A stretch of DNA of 64,000 nt from the NCBI RefSeq assembly GCF_008974145.1, contig NZ_BJKP01000004.1:1-64000 (forward strand). Direction: 5' to 3'. Source of the stretch: Microcystis aeruginosa NIES-4325 (GTDB lineage Bacteria; Cyanobacteriota; Cyanobacteriia; Cyanobacteriales; Microcystaceae). Position 1 is the stretch's first letter. The number at the start of each line of letters is the position of its first letter. The position numbers were made by a program, and so were the translations under genes. Below the pieces are notes generated by a model. The model had not been told where the DNA came from. It did no database searches and saw nothing but the letters and a program-made list of their open reading frames with translations. Of this stretch, positions 32,867 through 42,331 are shown piece after piece.

Positions 32867-33382
32867 ATGATCAATGCAAGTTTACAATACCCTGTTTTTG
32901 GCCCCGATATCCATTGTCCTCACTGTCGGCAGCTAATCCCCGCCCTCACTTTGACGGATACCTATTTGTGTCCGCGCCATGGGGCTTTTGAAGCCGATCC
33001 CAAAACGGGTGAGTTGGTTCACTTGCAGTCAGGACGACATTGGCGACTCTGGAATGGTGAGTGGTATCGTCAACACACTCACCCGGATGGTATTCGTTTT
33101 GAGATTCACGAAGCACTCGATCGTCTCTATACCCAAGGATTTAAAGCGACTAAAGTGATTATTGCCAACCGTTATCGCGATTTAGTTAGTTCCTACCTAG
33201 AACGTAACACTACTTGGCGCGGCAATGAACCGGGTGAAGCCACTATTCCCCGTCTCTACGGTTTACCTGTAGAATTTAGTCCCGATGCCCCCGATGAACC
33301 CTGTTGGGATGTAATTAACTTTGATCTAGAAAAAGAACCGGGGGTTCCCAAACGTTATCCCTATTTTCGTCTTTTTGACTGA
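32867..33382 (+). CDS. TIGR02652 family protein with zinc-ribbon-like motif
   Basis: 171 residues from ATG 32867 (MINASLQYPVFG); an in-frame start at 32801 would add an unlikely leader. Cysteines in DIHCPHCRQLIP and TYLCPRHGAF give a CxxC...CxxH zinc-ribbon-like site. The rest (RHWRLWNGEWYRQHTHPDGI, KRYPYFRLFD) matches the cyanobacteria-only TIGR02652 family. Function is unknown. A VOC-family gene follows 16 bp downstream, probably in the same transcript. Confidence 0.85.
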   Translation: MINASLQYPVFGPDIHCPHCRQLIPALTLTDTYLCPRHGAFEADPKTGELVHLQSGRHWRLWNGEWYRQHTHPDGIRFEIHEALDRLYTQGFKATKVIIANRYRDLVSSYLERNTTWRGNEPGEATIPRLYGLPVEFSPDAPDEPCWDVINFDLEKEPGVPKRYPYFRLFD

Positions 33383-33398
33383 TTACTAATCACTGAAA

Positions 33399-33833
33399 AT
33401 GCACCATGCTTCTATTCGTACCGCTAATATCCATCGGGCGATCGCTTTTTATCAACTTCTCGGTTTTACCCTAGAGGAAAGATTCACCACGGGTTATACT
33501 TTGGCCTGTTGGCTAACCGGGTTAAACGGACGCATCGAATTAATCCAAATTCCTCAACCGAAACCCGCCCCCGATGCCTTTGGTGATCAGCATTATGTCG
33601 GGTATTATCACTTGTCTTTTGACCTAACAGAAAATATCAGCAATTTACCAGAATGGTTAGAAAAATTAACAAATAACTTTCAGCAAGCCCATCAAGAGGA
33701 TGCCGATTTATATCAACCTTTAAATATTCTTTTGCCCCCCCAACAACAGATGATCGGAGATCATGTCTATGAAGTCACCTTTATTGCCGATACAGACGGT
33801 TTACCCCTGGAATTTATCCGTCGTTTAACCTAA
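33399..33833 (+). CDS. VOC family protein (glyoxalase/dioxygenase fold)
   Basis: 144 residues. The N-terminal pattern MHHASIRTANIHRAIAFYQL is typical of the VOC fold, with H3 as a possible metal ligand, YYHLSFDL near 69, and the closing glutamate in GLPLEFIRRL. Members bind metals and act on small molecules; no substrate can be given. It follows the TIGR02652 gene and overlaps the convergent next gene by four bases at the 3' end. Confidence 0.8.
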   Translation: MHHASIRTANIHRAIAFYQLLGFTLEERFTTGYTLACWLTGLNGRIELIQIPQPKPAPDAFGDQHYVGYYHLSFDLTENISNLPEWLEKLTNNFQQAHQEDADLYQPLNILLPPQQQMIGDHVYEVTFIADTDGLPLEFIRRLT

Positions 33834-34492
33834 AAAGATTGTCCCACTTCTAAAACTTTTGTTTGGCCGTTGCGAGACAAAATAACCTGTTGATTGCCAA
33901 CTTCCACTAAAGTCCAACCGTTGATAAATTCCCCTGGAGAAATACGAGTAGTTATGCCCTTATTATCGAATAAAGCTGAAGATTGATCGCCTAAATCCAT
34001 CACCCCCACCAGGGTATTTTTTACCTGATTATTGGTAGGCATAACCGCTGCCACGGGCTGATTCACCTCGGGGGCAGCCGGAAATGGTGCCGCAGAAATA
34101 TCGGTATTTGGGGGTGTAACCGGGACAAGTTTGGCAGTAGTTTTAGGGGGTTGGGGATCAACCGGAACGTAAATTCTTTTTATAGGACTATTATTAACCG
34201 GTAAATTAGCGGGGGGTGGTGGTGGAACCGTGGCTACCGGAGGAGGGTTATTTTGGGGAGAAGGATGAGGATCGGGGGATGAAGTTTGACCTTGGCGATC
34301 AATAATAGTCAGGGATGATTGCAGATAGGCGATAAATTTTTGATCTTCTGGGGAAATCGTGCCATTTTGAGAGATAGTGGCATTTTTTTGACTGATGAGC
34401 CATGCCACCACCCAACCTAGATAGACGCAAGCAATGACAAAAATAACTTTATCTAGGGGTATTCTGGGATTTTCTTCATGGCCTGCCGCCAT
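33830..34492 (-). CDS. Proline-rich membrane-anchored protein, PilP/GspC-like C-terminus
   Basis: 220 residues. One membrane helix near the N-terminus (about 15-34, KVIFVIACVYLGWVVAWLIS) is followed by a long Pro/Asn-rich linker and a compact C-terminal domain (about 160-220: TLVGVMDLGDQSSALFDNKG, then VEVGNQQVILSRNGQTKVLEVGQSF). The end resembles the homology region of PilP/GspC inner-membrane secretion or pilus proteins; this is by appearance only. The protein should project into the periplasm. Confidence 0.65.
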   Translation of the reverse strand: MAAGHEENPRIPLDKVIFVIACVYLGWVVAWLISQKNATISQNGTISPEDQKFIAYLQSSLTIIDRQGQTSSPDPHPSPQNNPPPVATVPPPPPANLPVNNSPIKRIYVPVDPQPPKTTAKLVPVTPPNTDISAAPFPAAPEVNQPVAAVMPTNNQVKNTLVGVMDLGDQSSALFDNKGITTRISPGEFINGWTLVEVGNQQVILSRNGQTKVLEVGQSF

Positions 34493-34655
34493 ACTTTTGG
34501 GACTCCTCGATCGCTGCTCTCGTTTCGATTCTAACAGGATAGGGCATCGCTAAAAACAATTTTTTAATTTATCAAAATGCCCCTAGGGGGGATATAGTAG
34601 AGAGAGAATGATGTATCCTAATATAAGTAAAGTTTTGTAACAATTCTGAAATCCT

Positions 34656-35357
34656 TTGCTCAACTCTACCCTAGTCCCCAGTAATCCCGATCGCCTGAAA
34701 CCCCTAGTCCCTAACTGGGAAAAATGTCAATCCGTCTTTTGGACAGCAGCATTTCTGGTATCAGTACCTGTGTTCATGCAAGCGCCCCTAGTGCGCTACT
34801 ATCCCGAAATTAGCCTAGGTTTAACCGTTTTCTGGGTGGGGTTAGGGATGTGGCTGCTCAAACAGGCAAAAATCAGTCTTTGGGGGGATTTACTTTTGGG
34901 CTTTAGTTGGAGTTGGTTAGCTGGTTCTCTGTACTGGGGTTGGTGGCGTTGGGAACCCTTGATCCATATTCCCATGGAAGCGATCGGGCTGCCCTTTGCT
35001 CTTTGGGGATTATACAAAGGTCGCGGCAAAGTAGGCAATCTTTTCTATCTTGGTTCTTTGTTAGGAACCGCCATCACCGACTTATATTTCTATCTAACCG
35101 GACTAATTCCCTACTGGCGACAACTAATGACCGTGGAACTAGACCCCAACCTAGTATCGCCGATATTTGATAACGCCTTAGCCCAAATTCAGACCCCCTG
35201 GGGCATCAGTTGGGCGATCGTACTGCTCAACCTGCTCTTAGCGATCGGTATCTATCCTTTGCAAAAACGGGTATCTCATTGGTGGGCATTTAGCGGAGCC
35301 GTATTGAGTACAATTTTAGTCGATGGTTTATTTTGGATTACCGCTTCTCTGGCCTAA
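34656..35357 (+). CDS. DUF3120 family membrane protein
   Basis: 233 residues, highly hydrophobic, with about seven membrane segments and many tryptophans (SWSWLAGSLYWGWWRWEP). This is the cyanobacterial DUF3120 family of unknown function. The only start giving the full protein is TTG 34656; a later ATG would remove the first helix. Upstream AT-rich sequence (34560-34650) probably holds the promoter. Confidence 0.85.
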   Translation: MLNSTLVPSNPDRLKPLVPNWEKCQSVFWTAAFLVSVPVFMQAPLVRYYPEISLGLTVFWVGLGMWLLKQAKISLWGDLLLGFSWSWLAGSLYWGWWRWEPLIHIPMEAIGLPFALWGLYKGRGKVGNLFYLGSLLGTAITDLYFYLTGLIPYWRQLMTVELDPNLVSPIFDNALAQIQTPWGISWAIVLLNLLLAIGIYPLQKRVSHWWAFSGAVLSTILVDGLFWITASLA

Positions 35358-35441
35358 GAGTTGTTCTAGGTCATTTCCATTTCTGGTAAATAGAATAAAC
35401 TATCTAGTTAGCACCGCCTGTCGATCGCCGCTCATGCACCC

Positions 35442-36473
35442 GTGGATATACTAGGACAAAATCCCTATTTACTACTCCATACCGAGAAGGGACAGCGTTT
35501 TTTCCCTCTCGTGGGGAGACCTTACTGGACGATCGGACGGAGCAAAGATAACGATATCGTGATTAAAGATCACTGTATCTCCCGCAACCACGCTATTTTA
35601 CAATCCACGGAAACAGGAGATTTTTATCTGATCGATCTCGGTAGTCGCAATGGAACGTTTGTCAATGGCAGAAGGGTAGCCATTCCAGTGACTCTCTATA
35701 ACAAAGATCGGATCACCTTTGGCAAAACCGAAGTGCAGTTCTATCGTCCTACCCCCACTAATGTAGGCAAGCAACCGCGTAATTTAGAATGGGATACCCT
35801 CACCTCTGCCGTCCATGAACGGTGCTTAACATCGGTGATGGTGGTGGATATGCGGAATTTTACGGCTTTAACCCAGCAATTAGACGAAAAAGTGCTTTCT
35901 TGTCTGATTGGCAATTGGTTTCGCCATGCGGGGGGTATTATCCGCAGTTCCGGCAGTTGGGTAGATAAATATATTGGTGATGCGATCATGGCCATCTGGT
36001 TTCACGGCCAAGAGGAAGTCAATCAAGAGGATATCCTGCAAATTTTCCAAGCAATTACGCAACTAGACAACATGACTCGCACCTTAAGCGAACAATATCC
36101 CTTACCCTTCCAATTACGCATCGGTGCGGCGGTGAATACCGGTTATGCCATGGTGGGCAATACTGGCAGCGGTGAACATCCAGATTATACGGCGATCGGC
36201 GATACGGTCAACGCCGCTTTTCGTTTAGAGTCGGCTACTAAAGAAATGGGTAGGGATTTAGCCATCGGAGCAACTACCTACAGTTATCTCATCGGGTTAC
36301 CCCATCTCCAGCAAGTTTTTGCTCAACATACCGTCAGTCTGAAAGGATACCAAGATAGAACTATTGCCTACGGAATCACTTTTGATGACTTGGATCGTTT
36401 CCTTGATGCCAACAGTAGTGAGGAGATGACCGGAATTACAGGAGTTGCCAGCAGTGTTGGTTTTGAAGATTGA
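35442..36473 (+). CDS. cya1: FHA domain-containing class III adenylate cyclase (Cya1-type)
   Basis: 343 residues starting at GTG. The N-terminal FHA domain (about 10-105) shows GRSKDNDIVI, SRNHAIL and LGSRNGTFVNG, so it binds phosphothreonine. The C-terminal cyclase domain has metal-binding Asp in VVDMRNFTAL and DKYIGDAIMAIW, and the AIGDTVNAAFRLES catalytic segment. Lys in DKYIGDA and Thr in DYTAIGD favour ATP over GTP as substrate. The same two-domain layout is known in Synechocystis Cya1, which makes cAMP. Confidence 0.88.
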   Translation: MDILGQNPYLLLHTEKGQRFFPLVGRPYWTIGRSKDNDIVIKDHCISRNHAILQSTETGDFYLIDLGSRNGTFVNGRRVAIPVTLYNKDRITFGKTEVQFYRPTPTNVGKQPRNLEWDTLTSAVHERCLTSVMVVDMRNFTALTQQLDEKVLSCLIGNWFRHAGGIIRSSGSWVDKYIGDAIMAIWFHGQEEVNQEDILQIFQAITQLDNMTRTLSEQYPLPFQLRIGAAVNTGYAMVGNTGSGEHPDYTAIGDTVNAAFRLESATKEMGRDLAIGATTYSYLIGLPHLQQVFAQHTVSLKGYQDRTIAYGITFDDLDRFLDANSSEEMTGITGVASSVGFED

Positions 36474-36593
36474 AAAAACAGGGAGCAGCTAACTTTTTTG
36501 CTGTGATCAGTAAACGTATCAATATAGACAAGAACTTGAGCAATAGCTAACAAAATGAGGTAAGGTAAAAAAGCTGTGCCTATAACCGAGACC

Positions 36594-37427
36594 ATGAGCG
36601 TTGAATGGCAATCCGTAAAAACCTACGAGGATATTCTTTACCATAAATGGGGGGGAATCGCCAAAATTACCATCAATCGCCCCCATAAGCGTAATGCCTT
36701 CCGTCCAAAAACAGTTTTTGAGCTTTACGACGCTTTCTGTGATGCTCGCGAGGATGCGCGCATTGGGGTGGTACTGCTCACGGGTGCAGGTCCCCACAGC
36801 GACGGCAAGTATGCTTTTTGTTCCGGCGGCGATCAGACGGTGCGCGGTCAGGCGGGTTATATTGGCGATGACGGCGTACCCCGGCTCAACGTGCTGGATT
36901 TACAGAAATTAATTCGCTCCATCCCCAAGGTAGTTATCGCGCTGGTGGCAGGTTATGCGGTCGGTGGTGGTCATGTTTTACACTTGGTTTGTGATTTAAC
37001 CTTAGCAGCGGATAACGCCATTTTTGGCCAGACCGGTCCGAAAGTGGGCAGTTTTGACGGCGGTTTTGGCTCTAGTTATCTAGCCCGGGGAGTGGGTCAG
37101 AAAAAAACTCGCGAGATTTGGTTTCTCTGTCGGCAGTATAACGCCCAACAAGCTTTAGCAATGGGTTTGGTTAACCATGTCGTCCCGGTGGAGGAATTAG
37201 AGCAGGAAGGGGTTAAATGGTCCTTAGAAATTCTCGAAAAAAGTCCCTTGGCGATTCGCTGCCTAAAATCGGCTTTTAATGCTGATTGTGATGGTCAAGC
37301 GGGTTTACAGGAGTTAGCGGGCAATGCCACTTTACTCTACTATATGACCGCCGAAGGAGCCGAAGGTAAACAGGCTTTCCTCGAAAAACGTCCCCCCGAT
37401 TTTAGTCAATATCCTTGGCTACCCTAA
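36594..37427 (+). CDS. menB: 1,4-dihydroxy-2-naphthoyl-CoA synthase
   Basis: 277 residues from ATG 36594; the frame is open back to a GTG at 36576. It is a crotonase-fold enzyme that closes the naphthoquinone ring in phylloquinone (photosystem I cofactor) synthesis. The conserved blocks [47 protein letters not shown], and [17 protein letters not shown] are present. The Gly in the [11 protein letters not shown] block fits bicarbonate-dependent type I MenB. It stands alone. Confidence 0.95.
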   Translation: MSVEWQSVKTYEDILYHKWGGIAKITINRPHKRNAFRPKTVFELYDAFCDAREDARIGVVLLTGAGPHSDGKYAFCSGGDQTVRGQAGYIGDDGVPRLNVLDLQKLIRSIPKVVIALVAGYAVGGGHVLHLVCDLTLAADNAIFGQTGPKVGSFDGGFGSSYLARGVGQKKTREIWFLCRQYNAQQALAMGLVNHVVPVEELEQEGVKWSLEILEKSPLAIRCLKSAFNADCDGQAGLQELAGNATLLYYMTAEGAEGKQAFLEKRPPDFSQYPWLP

Positions 37428-37710
37428 TCAGTGAGCAGTAAACAGTAATCAGTAAACAGTGATCAGTGGGGAGTGGGGAAGTTGGGGAGAAAAAAGCTGA
37501 CGGCTGATAGCTAAAAGCTTGGCTGCCGCTTCAGATTCAGGCTCGCAGGCTATCTTCTCGCTGAAATTGCTATTAAAATTTCAATGCCATATATCTTATC
37601 AATAGAATGATATTCAATCAGAAATATTGAACTTACTAGAAATTGCTTGACAGATTAAGTAAAAATACTTATCATCATTTCACGTCAACTTACAAAAACT
37701 TCATATCAGC

Positions 37711-38436
37711 ATGAAAAAACTCCCAGCATTAGGTGTTGCATTGGGCGTCAGTTTAGCATTGCTTAATAGTGCCAAAGCAGATGCGGCTATCGTCAGTTAC
37801 GAAAACGAGTTTTCTCGCTTTTTGCCCTCTACTTTTAAGCCTGGCGATACTTTTGATTTAAGTTTCAGAATTGATAATTCTCGAAGACCGAGACCAATTC
37901 GTATTCACAAGATCATATATATTGTTATCACTCCTCGGGGGAAGATATTCATTCCATTGTTCTTTGAAAAATTGTCATCACAATCCTCTTCTAAATTTAC
38001 AACTCCCCCTGGCGCGATCCCAGCAGATGGTATTGATCTGACCTTAGCTGGTTCTGGTGCTTTTGCTATAACCAATGGCTTTGTACCCTTTGATTTCAAA
38101 ATTACCCGTTCAGATATACTAGCTGCCTATTTATCCTTGTCATTGGACACAGATGGTTTAGTTGCAGGGGATGGGTTTGTTGCTTCTCTTAATTTAAACG
38201 GAAAAAGCATTGGTTCACAAGTATTTAAACCTGATTTAAACGTTATAGGAAATATCGGTATCGCTTCACAAGCCTTTGAACCTAATTTAAACGCAAGAAG
38301 TATCGGTATCGCTTCACAAGCTATACCAGAGCCTAGCACAGTGTTGGCAATTTTAACTCTTGGTGGTGCCATGGCCACATTGAAGAAAAAATCTCGGCCT
38401 TTAGGGATTAAAGATTCCCAAGATAATGCCGCCTAA
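37711..38436 (+). CDS. PEP-CTERM sorting domain protein with internal repeats
   Basis: 241 residues. A signal peptide (MKKLPALGVALGVSLALLNS, cleavage near AKADA) is followed by a beta-rich secreted domain. A repeat region near residue 170-205 has IGSQVFKPDLN, IGIASQAFEPNLN and IGIASQAIPEP; the DNA word TATCGGTATCGCTTCACAAG occurs twice. The end has PEPSTVLAIL, a hydrophobic helix and KKKSR, the PEP-CTERM sorting signal, followed by an unusual 12-residue extension. It is likely exported and processed by an exosortase system. Confidence 0.85.
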   Translation: MKKLPALGVALGVSLALLNSAKADAAIVSYENEFSRFLPSTFKPGDTFDLSFRIDNSRRPRPIRIHKIIYIVITPRGKIFIPLFFEKLSSQSSSKFTTPPGAIPADGIDLTLAGSGAFAITNGFVPFDFKITRSDILAAYLSLSLDTDGLVAGDGFVASLNLNGKSIGSQVFKPDLNVIGNIGIASQAFEPNLNARSIGIASQAIPEPSTVLAILTLGGAMATLKKKSRPLGIKDSQDNAA

Positions 38437-38473
38437 CGCCATTTTTCACAAGTGATGGCAGAGATGGTTAATT

Positions 38474-38521
38474 GCCCTCACCCCGTCTACCAGAAAAGGA
38501 GAGAAGGGAGAGGGTGAGGGC
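38474..38521. repeat. Inverted repeat after the PEP-CTERM gene
   Basis: GCCCTCACCC and GGGTGAGGGC are perfect 10-bp inverted repeats around a purine-rich loop. They may act as a terminator for the PEP-CTERM gene, or be a dispersed REP-like sequence. Confidence 0.55.
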
Positions 38522-38711
38522 GATGAATAAAGAAAAATGCTATTAATAATCCATACTACTACTGATCACTGATCAGCTATGCTAGTTTAAAGAGAGTAGT
38601 TAGGTTCGGTAGCAGCATTGGTTTCAAACAGAAGCGGTTTTTCCCTGATGGCCTTGACTGGGTTGTGTCCGATCTCCTTCTCAAAATGGCTATGATCTTG
38701 GGAGACAATCC

Positions 38712-39017
38712 ATGACGATTTACGTTGGTAATCTGGTTTATGAAGTCACTAAAGAGGACTTGCAGGGTGTATTCGCTGAATACGGCACAGTTGTTCGCGT
38801 TTACTTGCCCGTAGATCAAGCAACCGGTAAAATGCGCGGTTTTGGTTTTGTGGAAATGTCCTCCGATGAGGAAGAAGCAAAAGCGATCGAAACTCTTGAC
38901 GGGGCCGAATGGATGGGACGACAGATGAAAGTTAATAAAGCTCGTCCCAGAGAAGATAATTTTGGTGGTGGTGGTGGCGGTGGTGAGCGGAAAAACTTCG
39001 GGCGCCGCGAACGCTAA
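38712..39017 (+). CDS. Cold-inducible type RNA-binding protein (RRM, Gly-rich tail)
   Basis: 101 residues. One RRM domain has RNP2 IYVGNL (3-8) and RNP1 RGFGFVEM (42-49), followed by an acidic helix and a glycine-rich tail (GGGGGGGERKNFGRRER). This is the cyanobacterial Rbp family, which binds single-stranded RNA and often responds to cold. GGGAGA lies about ten bases upstream of the ATG. A good hairpin terminator follows. Confidence 0.92.
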   Translation: MTIYVGNLVYEVTKEDLQGVFAEYGTVVRVYLPVDQATGKMRGFGFVEMSSDEEEAKAIETLDGAEWMGRQMKVNKARPREDNFGGGGGGGERKNFGRRER

Positions 39018-39371
39018 AGAGATTCTTGGAAAATTCCAGAAGCGGTTATCAGAAATAACCGCTTTCCTATGGATAAGTAATCAATCTGCGTTTGTTTTCT
39101 CACATCCTAATGCCTATTTTTAAAGGACGGGGTTTCAGACCGAAAATTTTCGATGAATCTATTCAAGATAAAAATGATCCCAGATACTCGATATGCACAT
39201 TTCATCGTTTTGACAAAAAAAGGCTAACAGACGCAAAAATCTCGGTTCGTCCATAGATTTTGAGAATGTTATCAGGTAAAATCAAGATTTGATTCGCACC
39301 TACTCCCGCCTACCTTATTTGTTCTGACTTTCCCATCATCATCCAACCGCTGCCATAAACTTTGACAAAAA
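39018..39371. other. Spacer between RNA-binding protein and glycosyltransferase
   Basis: Holds the rbp terminator. A 48-codon frame (39110-39256) starting MPIFKGRGFRPKIFDES has no recognised family and may be chance. The remainder should include the promoter of the glycosyltransferase gene. Confidence 0.4.
39040..39067 (+). terminator. Terminator of the RNA-binding protein gene
   Basis: AAGCGGTTAT and ATAACCGCTT form a perfect 10-bp stem with a five-base loop, followed by TCC. The T run is short, so termination may be partial. Confidence 0.75.
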
Positions 39372-40457
39372 ATGAAGATAGCAATCATCACAGCAACTCC
39401 CCAAAATGTCAAGCTCGGAAGTGGTACCTTCGTCACCAATATCCATCTGACCAACGAGTTGCGCTCCCAGGGTCATGTGGTTGATGTCTTCTCGCCGGCC
39501 AAAGCATCGGGTCCGTTAGGTTATATGGCTCATCGCTTTCTTTGGAATTGGCGACTCGATCCCCGTTGTTTTGACGACTATGATCTGGTGGTGGGTTACG
39601 ATATGGATGGTTACGCCATCAGCGATCGCCTGAAAGTACCCTTTATTGTTTATATTCTTGGTATTATTGCCGATGAGGCCACCTTTGAGCGGGGTTGGGT
39701 GCGAACTTCTCTAGAATTGATGGCAAAAGCCGAGAAAGTGAACGTCCATCGTGCCGATCTGGTCATCTCTATCAGTGAATATTCCCGCACTAGACTCAAG
39801 CAACTTTATCAGTATGATGGCAATATCGAAATTGTTCATTCTCTAATTGATCTCAAAGGGTGGGATGCAGCGGTCGCCTCGGTCAAGTATGAGGAAAAAA
39901 ACCGCGAGCAGAGGAGGCCGACGGTGTTTTGTGTCGGTGTCCAGTATCCCCGCAAAAATGTTGCCACTTTGATCCGCGCCGCCGCAATTCTCCGCCGTCA
40001 AATACCTGATGTAGAGGTACGAATTGCCAGCAAAGGTCCTGAATGGAATAATTTACGCCGTCTGGCACAAGAACTCAATTTAGAGCAAAATGTTACTTTT
40101 CTCGGCTATCTTTCCTATCAAGAACTGATCCAAGAATATCTTGATTGTCAAGTTTTTTGTTTACCTAGTCTGCAAGAAGGATTTGGTATAGTTTTTGCTG
40201 AAGCTATGGCCAGTTATAAACCGATTGTCGCCAGTCGTTCCTCCTCGACACCGGAGTTGATTGAAGATGGTGTACAAGGTCTATTAGCCAACCCCTTAGA
40301 TGCCGAAGATTTAGCCAGTAAATTAGCGGAAGTGCTTCTCAATCCAGAAAAAGCTCGTTCCTTAGGGAAGGCAGGTAGAGCGAAAGTTTCAGAATTTGAT
40401 GCCCCGATTATTGCCCAACGTTTCAGTCAGTTATTAACCAATTTTCTGGAAAAATAG
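39372..40457 (+). CDS. Family 4 glycosyltransferase
   Basis: 361 residues with the GT-B fold. The N-terminal domain opens MKIAIITATP and GSGTFVTNIHLTNELRSQGH. The C-terminal nucleotide-sugar domain has VGVQYPRKNVATLIRAA near 180, the GYLSYQEL segment, and the retaining-GT motif LQEGFGIVFAEAMASYKPIV with two glutamates seven apart. It transfers a sugar from a nucleotide donor, perhaps in surface polysaccharide. A FkbM methyltransferase gene is convergent downstream. Confidence 0.9.
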   Translation: MKIAIITATPQNVKLGSGTFVTNIHLTNELRSQGHVVDVFSPAKASGPLGYMAHRFLWNWRLDPRCFDDYDLVVGYDMDGYAISDRLKVPFIVYILGIIADEATFERGWVRTSLELMAKAEKVNVHRADLVISISEYSRTRLKQLYQYDGNIEIVHSLIDLKGWDAAVASVKYEEKNREQRRPTVFCVGVQYPRKNVATLIRAAAILRRQIPDVEVRIASKGPEWNNLRRLAQELNLEQNVTFLGYLSYQELIQEYLDCQVFCLPSLQEGFGIVFAEAMASYKPIVASRSSSTPELIEDGVQGLLANPLDAEDLASKLAEVLLNPEKARSLGKAGRAKVSEFDAPIIAQRFSQLLTNFLEK

Positions 40458-40485
40458 ATTAACTTTGACAATAAAAATTCAACCA

Positions 40486-41256
40486 CTAACGCACAGCGTA
40501 TAAATGGAAAATATCCACAAATGTCGAAGGTAGCAAGTCTCTTTTTTCTAGTTGAATTTTGAAGCCATTGTCCGCCAGCATTTGGCTTATTTGTTTTAAG
40601 CGTCCCTTTTTATCGTGAATTTCAGCCACTATTTGCTTAATTTTTGGCCAGTCTTTAGCTTTGATGCTTTGAAATACTTCGTATTCTTCTCCTTCCACGT
40701 CAATTTTCAATAAATCGATGGAGTCAATACCGAGTTCATTAATTACGGAGGATAGAGTTCTTACTTCACAGACTACTTGTTCTTTTTCTTGGAAAAACTC
40801 TTCAAACAAATTTTCTATTTTTGGGGAATTCTGATCGACTTTAATATCTTCTAATTCAGCCAGCGTATCCTCTGGCTTCGTGGTTGAATTAGCAGACATA
40901 TTGGGATAAAAAGTAAAGATTTTTGCTGGGTTATTTTCTGAACTTAATCCACAGTTAAATAAAACAACATCCTCTAAAGAATGCAAATGAATATTTTTTT
41001 GCAAAACATCAAAAGTTGCCTTGATTGGCTCAAAGGCGAAAACTTTTGCTGTTGGTTCAACTCCCTTGACAAAAATAGAGAAGAGACCGATATTAGCTCC
41101 AACATCAAAGATTACATCGCCTTCTTTGATGATGATATTATGCCCTTCATATTGCCTTTCAGTAAATATTTCCGAAAAAATGTATTCTGTTTCCTCTTTG
41201 CTACTACTGTAGTAACATTCCAATCCATTAGAAAAAGTAATTTTTTTGGCAATCAC
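40486..41256 (-). CDS. FkbM family methyltransferase
   Basis: 256 residues. SAM-binding motif I is VIFDVGANIGLFSIFVKG (about 48-65), followed by KVFAFEPIKATFDVLQKNI, and the FkbM block IDLLKIDVEGEEYEVFQSIK near 190. The enzymes O-methylate sugars or other small molecules. The start is GTG. Its neighbourhood next to a glycosyltransferase suggests glycan modification (inference). The 3' end faces the glycosyltransferase 3' end. Confidence 0.88.
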   Translation of the reverse strand: MIAKKITFSNGLECYYSSSKEETEYIFSEIFTERQYEGHNIIIKEGDVIFDVGANIGLFSIFVKGVEPTAKVFAFEPIKATFDVLQKNIHLHSLEDVVLFNCGLSSENNPAKIFTFYPNMSANSTTKPEDTLAELEDIKVDQNSPKIENLFEEFFQEKEQVVCEVRTLSSVINELGIDSIDLLKIDVEGEEYEVFQSIKAKDWPKIKQIVAEIHDKKGRLKQISQMLADNGFKIQLEKRDLLPSTFVDIFHLYAVR

Positions 41257-41644
41257 CGTTGATGTATAGTTGTAATCTTGGACAAAATTATATTAACACC
41301 ATGAATCGCTCCCCGTCAAGAATGAGGTAAGCTGTTGACTATCTAAATTACTCGTTAAGATTGCAGGGGAGTGCCGGAGCTGCGGATCAGGGAGAAGCAT
41401 CTTGAACACTTGTACTAAAATTTCAATACGCAGTTTAAATTCAGTACAGCTTAGTCACTAGACCTCTTGTAAAAATCAAAAATTGCTGTTAGGTTTAGGA
41501 GTCAGTAGCCTGTAGTCAGTAGTCAGGAGAATTAAGAATGAATAATAATTAACTAAATGGTCTATTTAGAGATTTTATACAATTTAATCCTTAATTTTGC
41601 CGTTTATAACTGATAACTGATCACTGATAACTGAAATGACGAAC
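41257..41644. other. Intergenic region with family 2 MITE
   Basis: No gene. An AGCTGTTGACTATCTA word (41331) recurs near 18971. A family 2 repeat fills 41459-41579, followed by AACTGATAACTGATCACTGATAACTG-type short repeats (described by unit: AACTGAT, about 41605-41634). Confidence 0.6.
41459..41579 (+). repeat. Family 2 MITE-like repeat, copy 1
   Basis: It begins TAGACCTCTTG and ends TTTAGAGATTTTATA. The reverse complement matches 58135-58254 and 61385-61507. Shared words include AGTCAGGAGAATTAAGAATG. It is about 120 bp and non-coding. Confidence 0.75.
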
Positions 41645-42262
41645 TTAAACCGCCGTTTTCCGTGACTCAAGGATGGGGTGGATAATTGTCCAAGCCAGGA
41701 CGATAATTAAAGCCAAGATACCAAAACGAGCCATAGAAGTAACTAACTGGTGCAAGGGTAACAAGCGGCCTAAAAAGAAGGATAATGTCACCATAATCGT
41801 CGCCCACACCGTGGCCCCACCGAGATTACAGAGGAAAAAGCGACCGTAGGGCATTCGGGCAATTCCCGCCATGGGACCTGCAAAGATTCTTAACAAAGCC
41901 ACGAAGCGACCGAAAAAGACCGCCCGGGGTGCATTTTTACTAAATTGTTCCTTGGCTAATTCTAGTTTTTGAGGCGGAATCCGAAAGAATTTGCCAACTT
42001 TTAACAAAAACGGCCAACCTCCAGCGCGACCGAGCCAATAGCCAAAATTATCGCCCAAAACTGCTCCTGTAATTGCGCTGACTAAAACTAACCAATAGTT
42101 TAAATCACCGCTACCGGCAAGGAAGCCGCCGACAATGGTGATGGTTTCTCCTGGGATGGGAATCCCGGTATTTTCGAGGGTGATGCCGATAAATACTGCC
42201 CAGTATCCGTATTGGTGGGCGATTTCTTCAATATTTTCTAGGGATAATAGCTCTAGGGACAT
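41645..42262 (-). CDS. DedA family membrane protein
   Basis: 205 residues from ATG 42262 (a TTG at 42280 is an alternative). Family hallmarks are LENTGIPIPGETITIVGGFLAG near 30-50, GDNFGYWLGRAGG near 75, and FFGRFVALLRIFAGPMAGIARM near 125. DedA/SNARE-associated proteins are inner-membrane transporters linked to lipid recycling and proton homeostasis. Cyanobacteria carry several copies. It stands alone. Confidence 0.9.
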   Translation of the reverse strand: MSLELLSLENIEEIAHQYGYWAVFIGITLENTGIPIPGETITIVGGFLAGSGDLNYWLVLVSAITGAVLGDNFGYWLGRAGGWPFLLKVGKFFRIPPQKLELAKEQFSKNAPRAVFFGRFVALLRIFAGPMAGIARMPYGRFFLCNLGGATVWATIMVTLSFFLGRLLPLHQLVTSMARFGILALIIVLAWTIIHPILESRKTAV

Positions 42263-42331
42263 GGAGCGCTTTCTTAACAAAGGTTTACGAATATTCTAAG
42301 ATATTTTTACAGTATTTAACCGTGGCTGAAC

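Noticed and set aside
39110-39256. 48-codon frame starting MPIFKGRGF
   Set aside because: It has no family match or clear ribosome site; kept only as a note in the spacer description.
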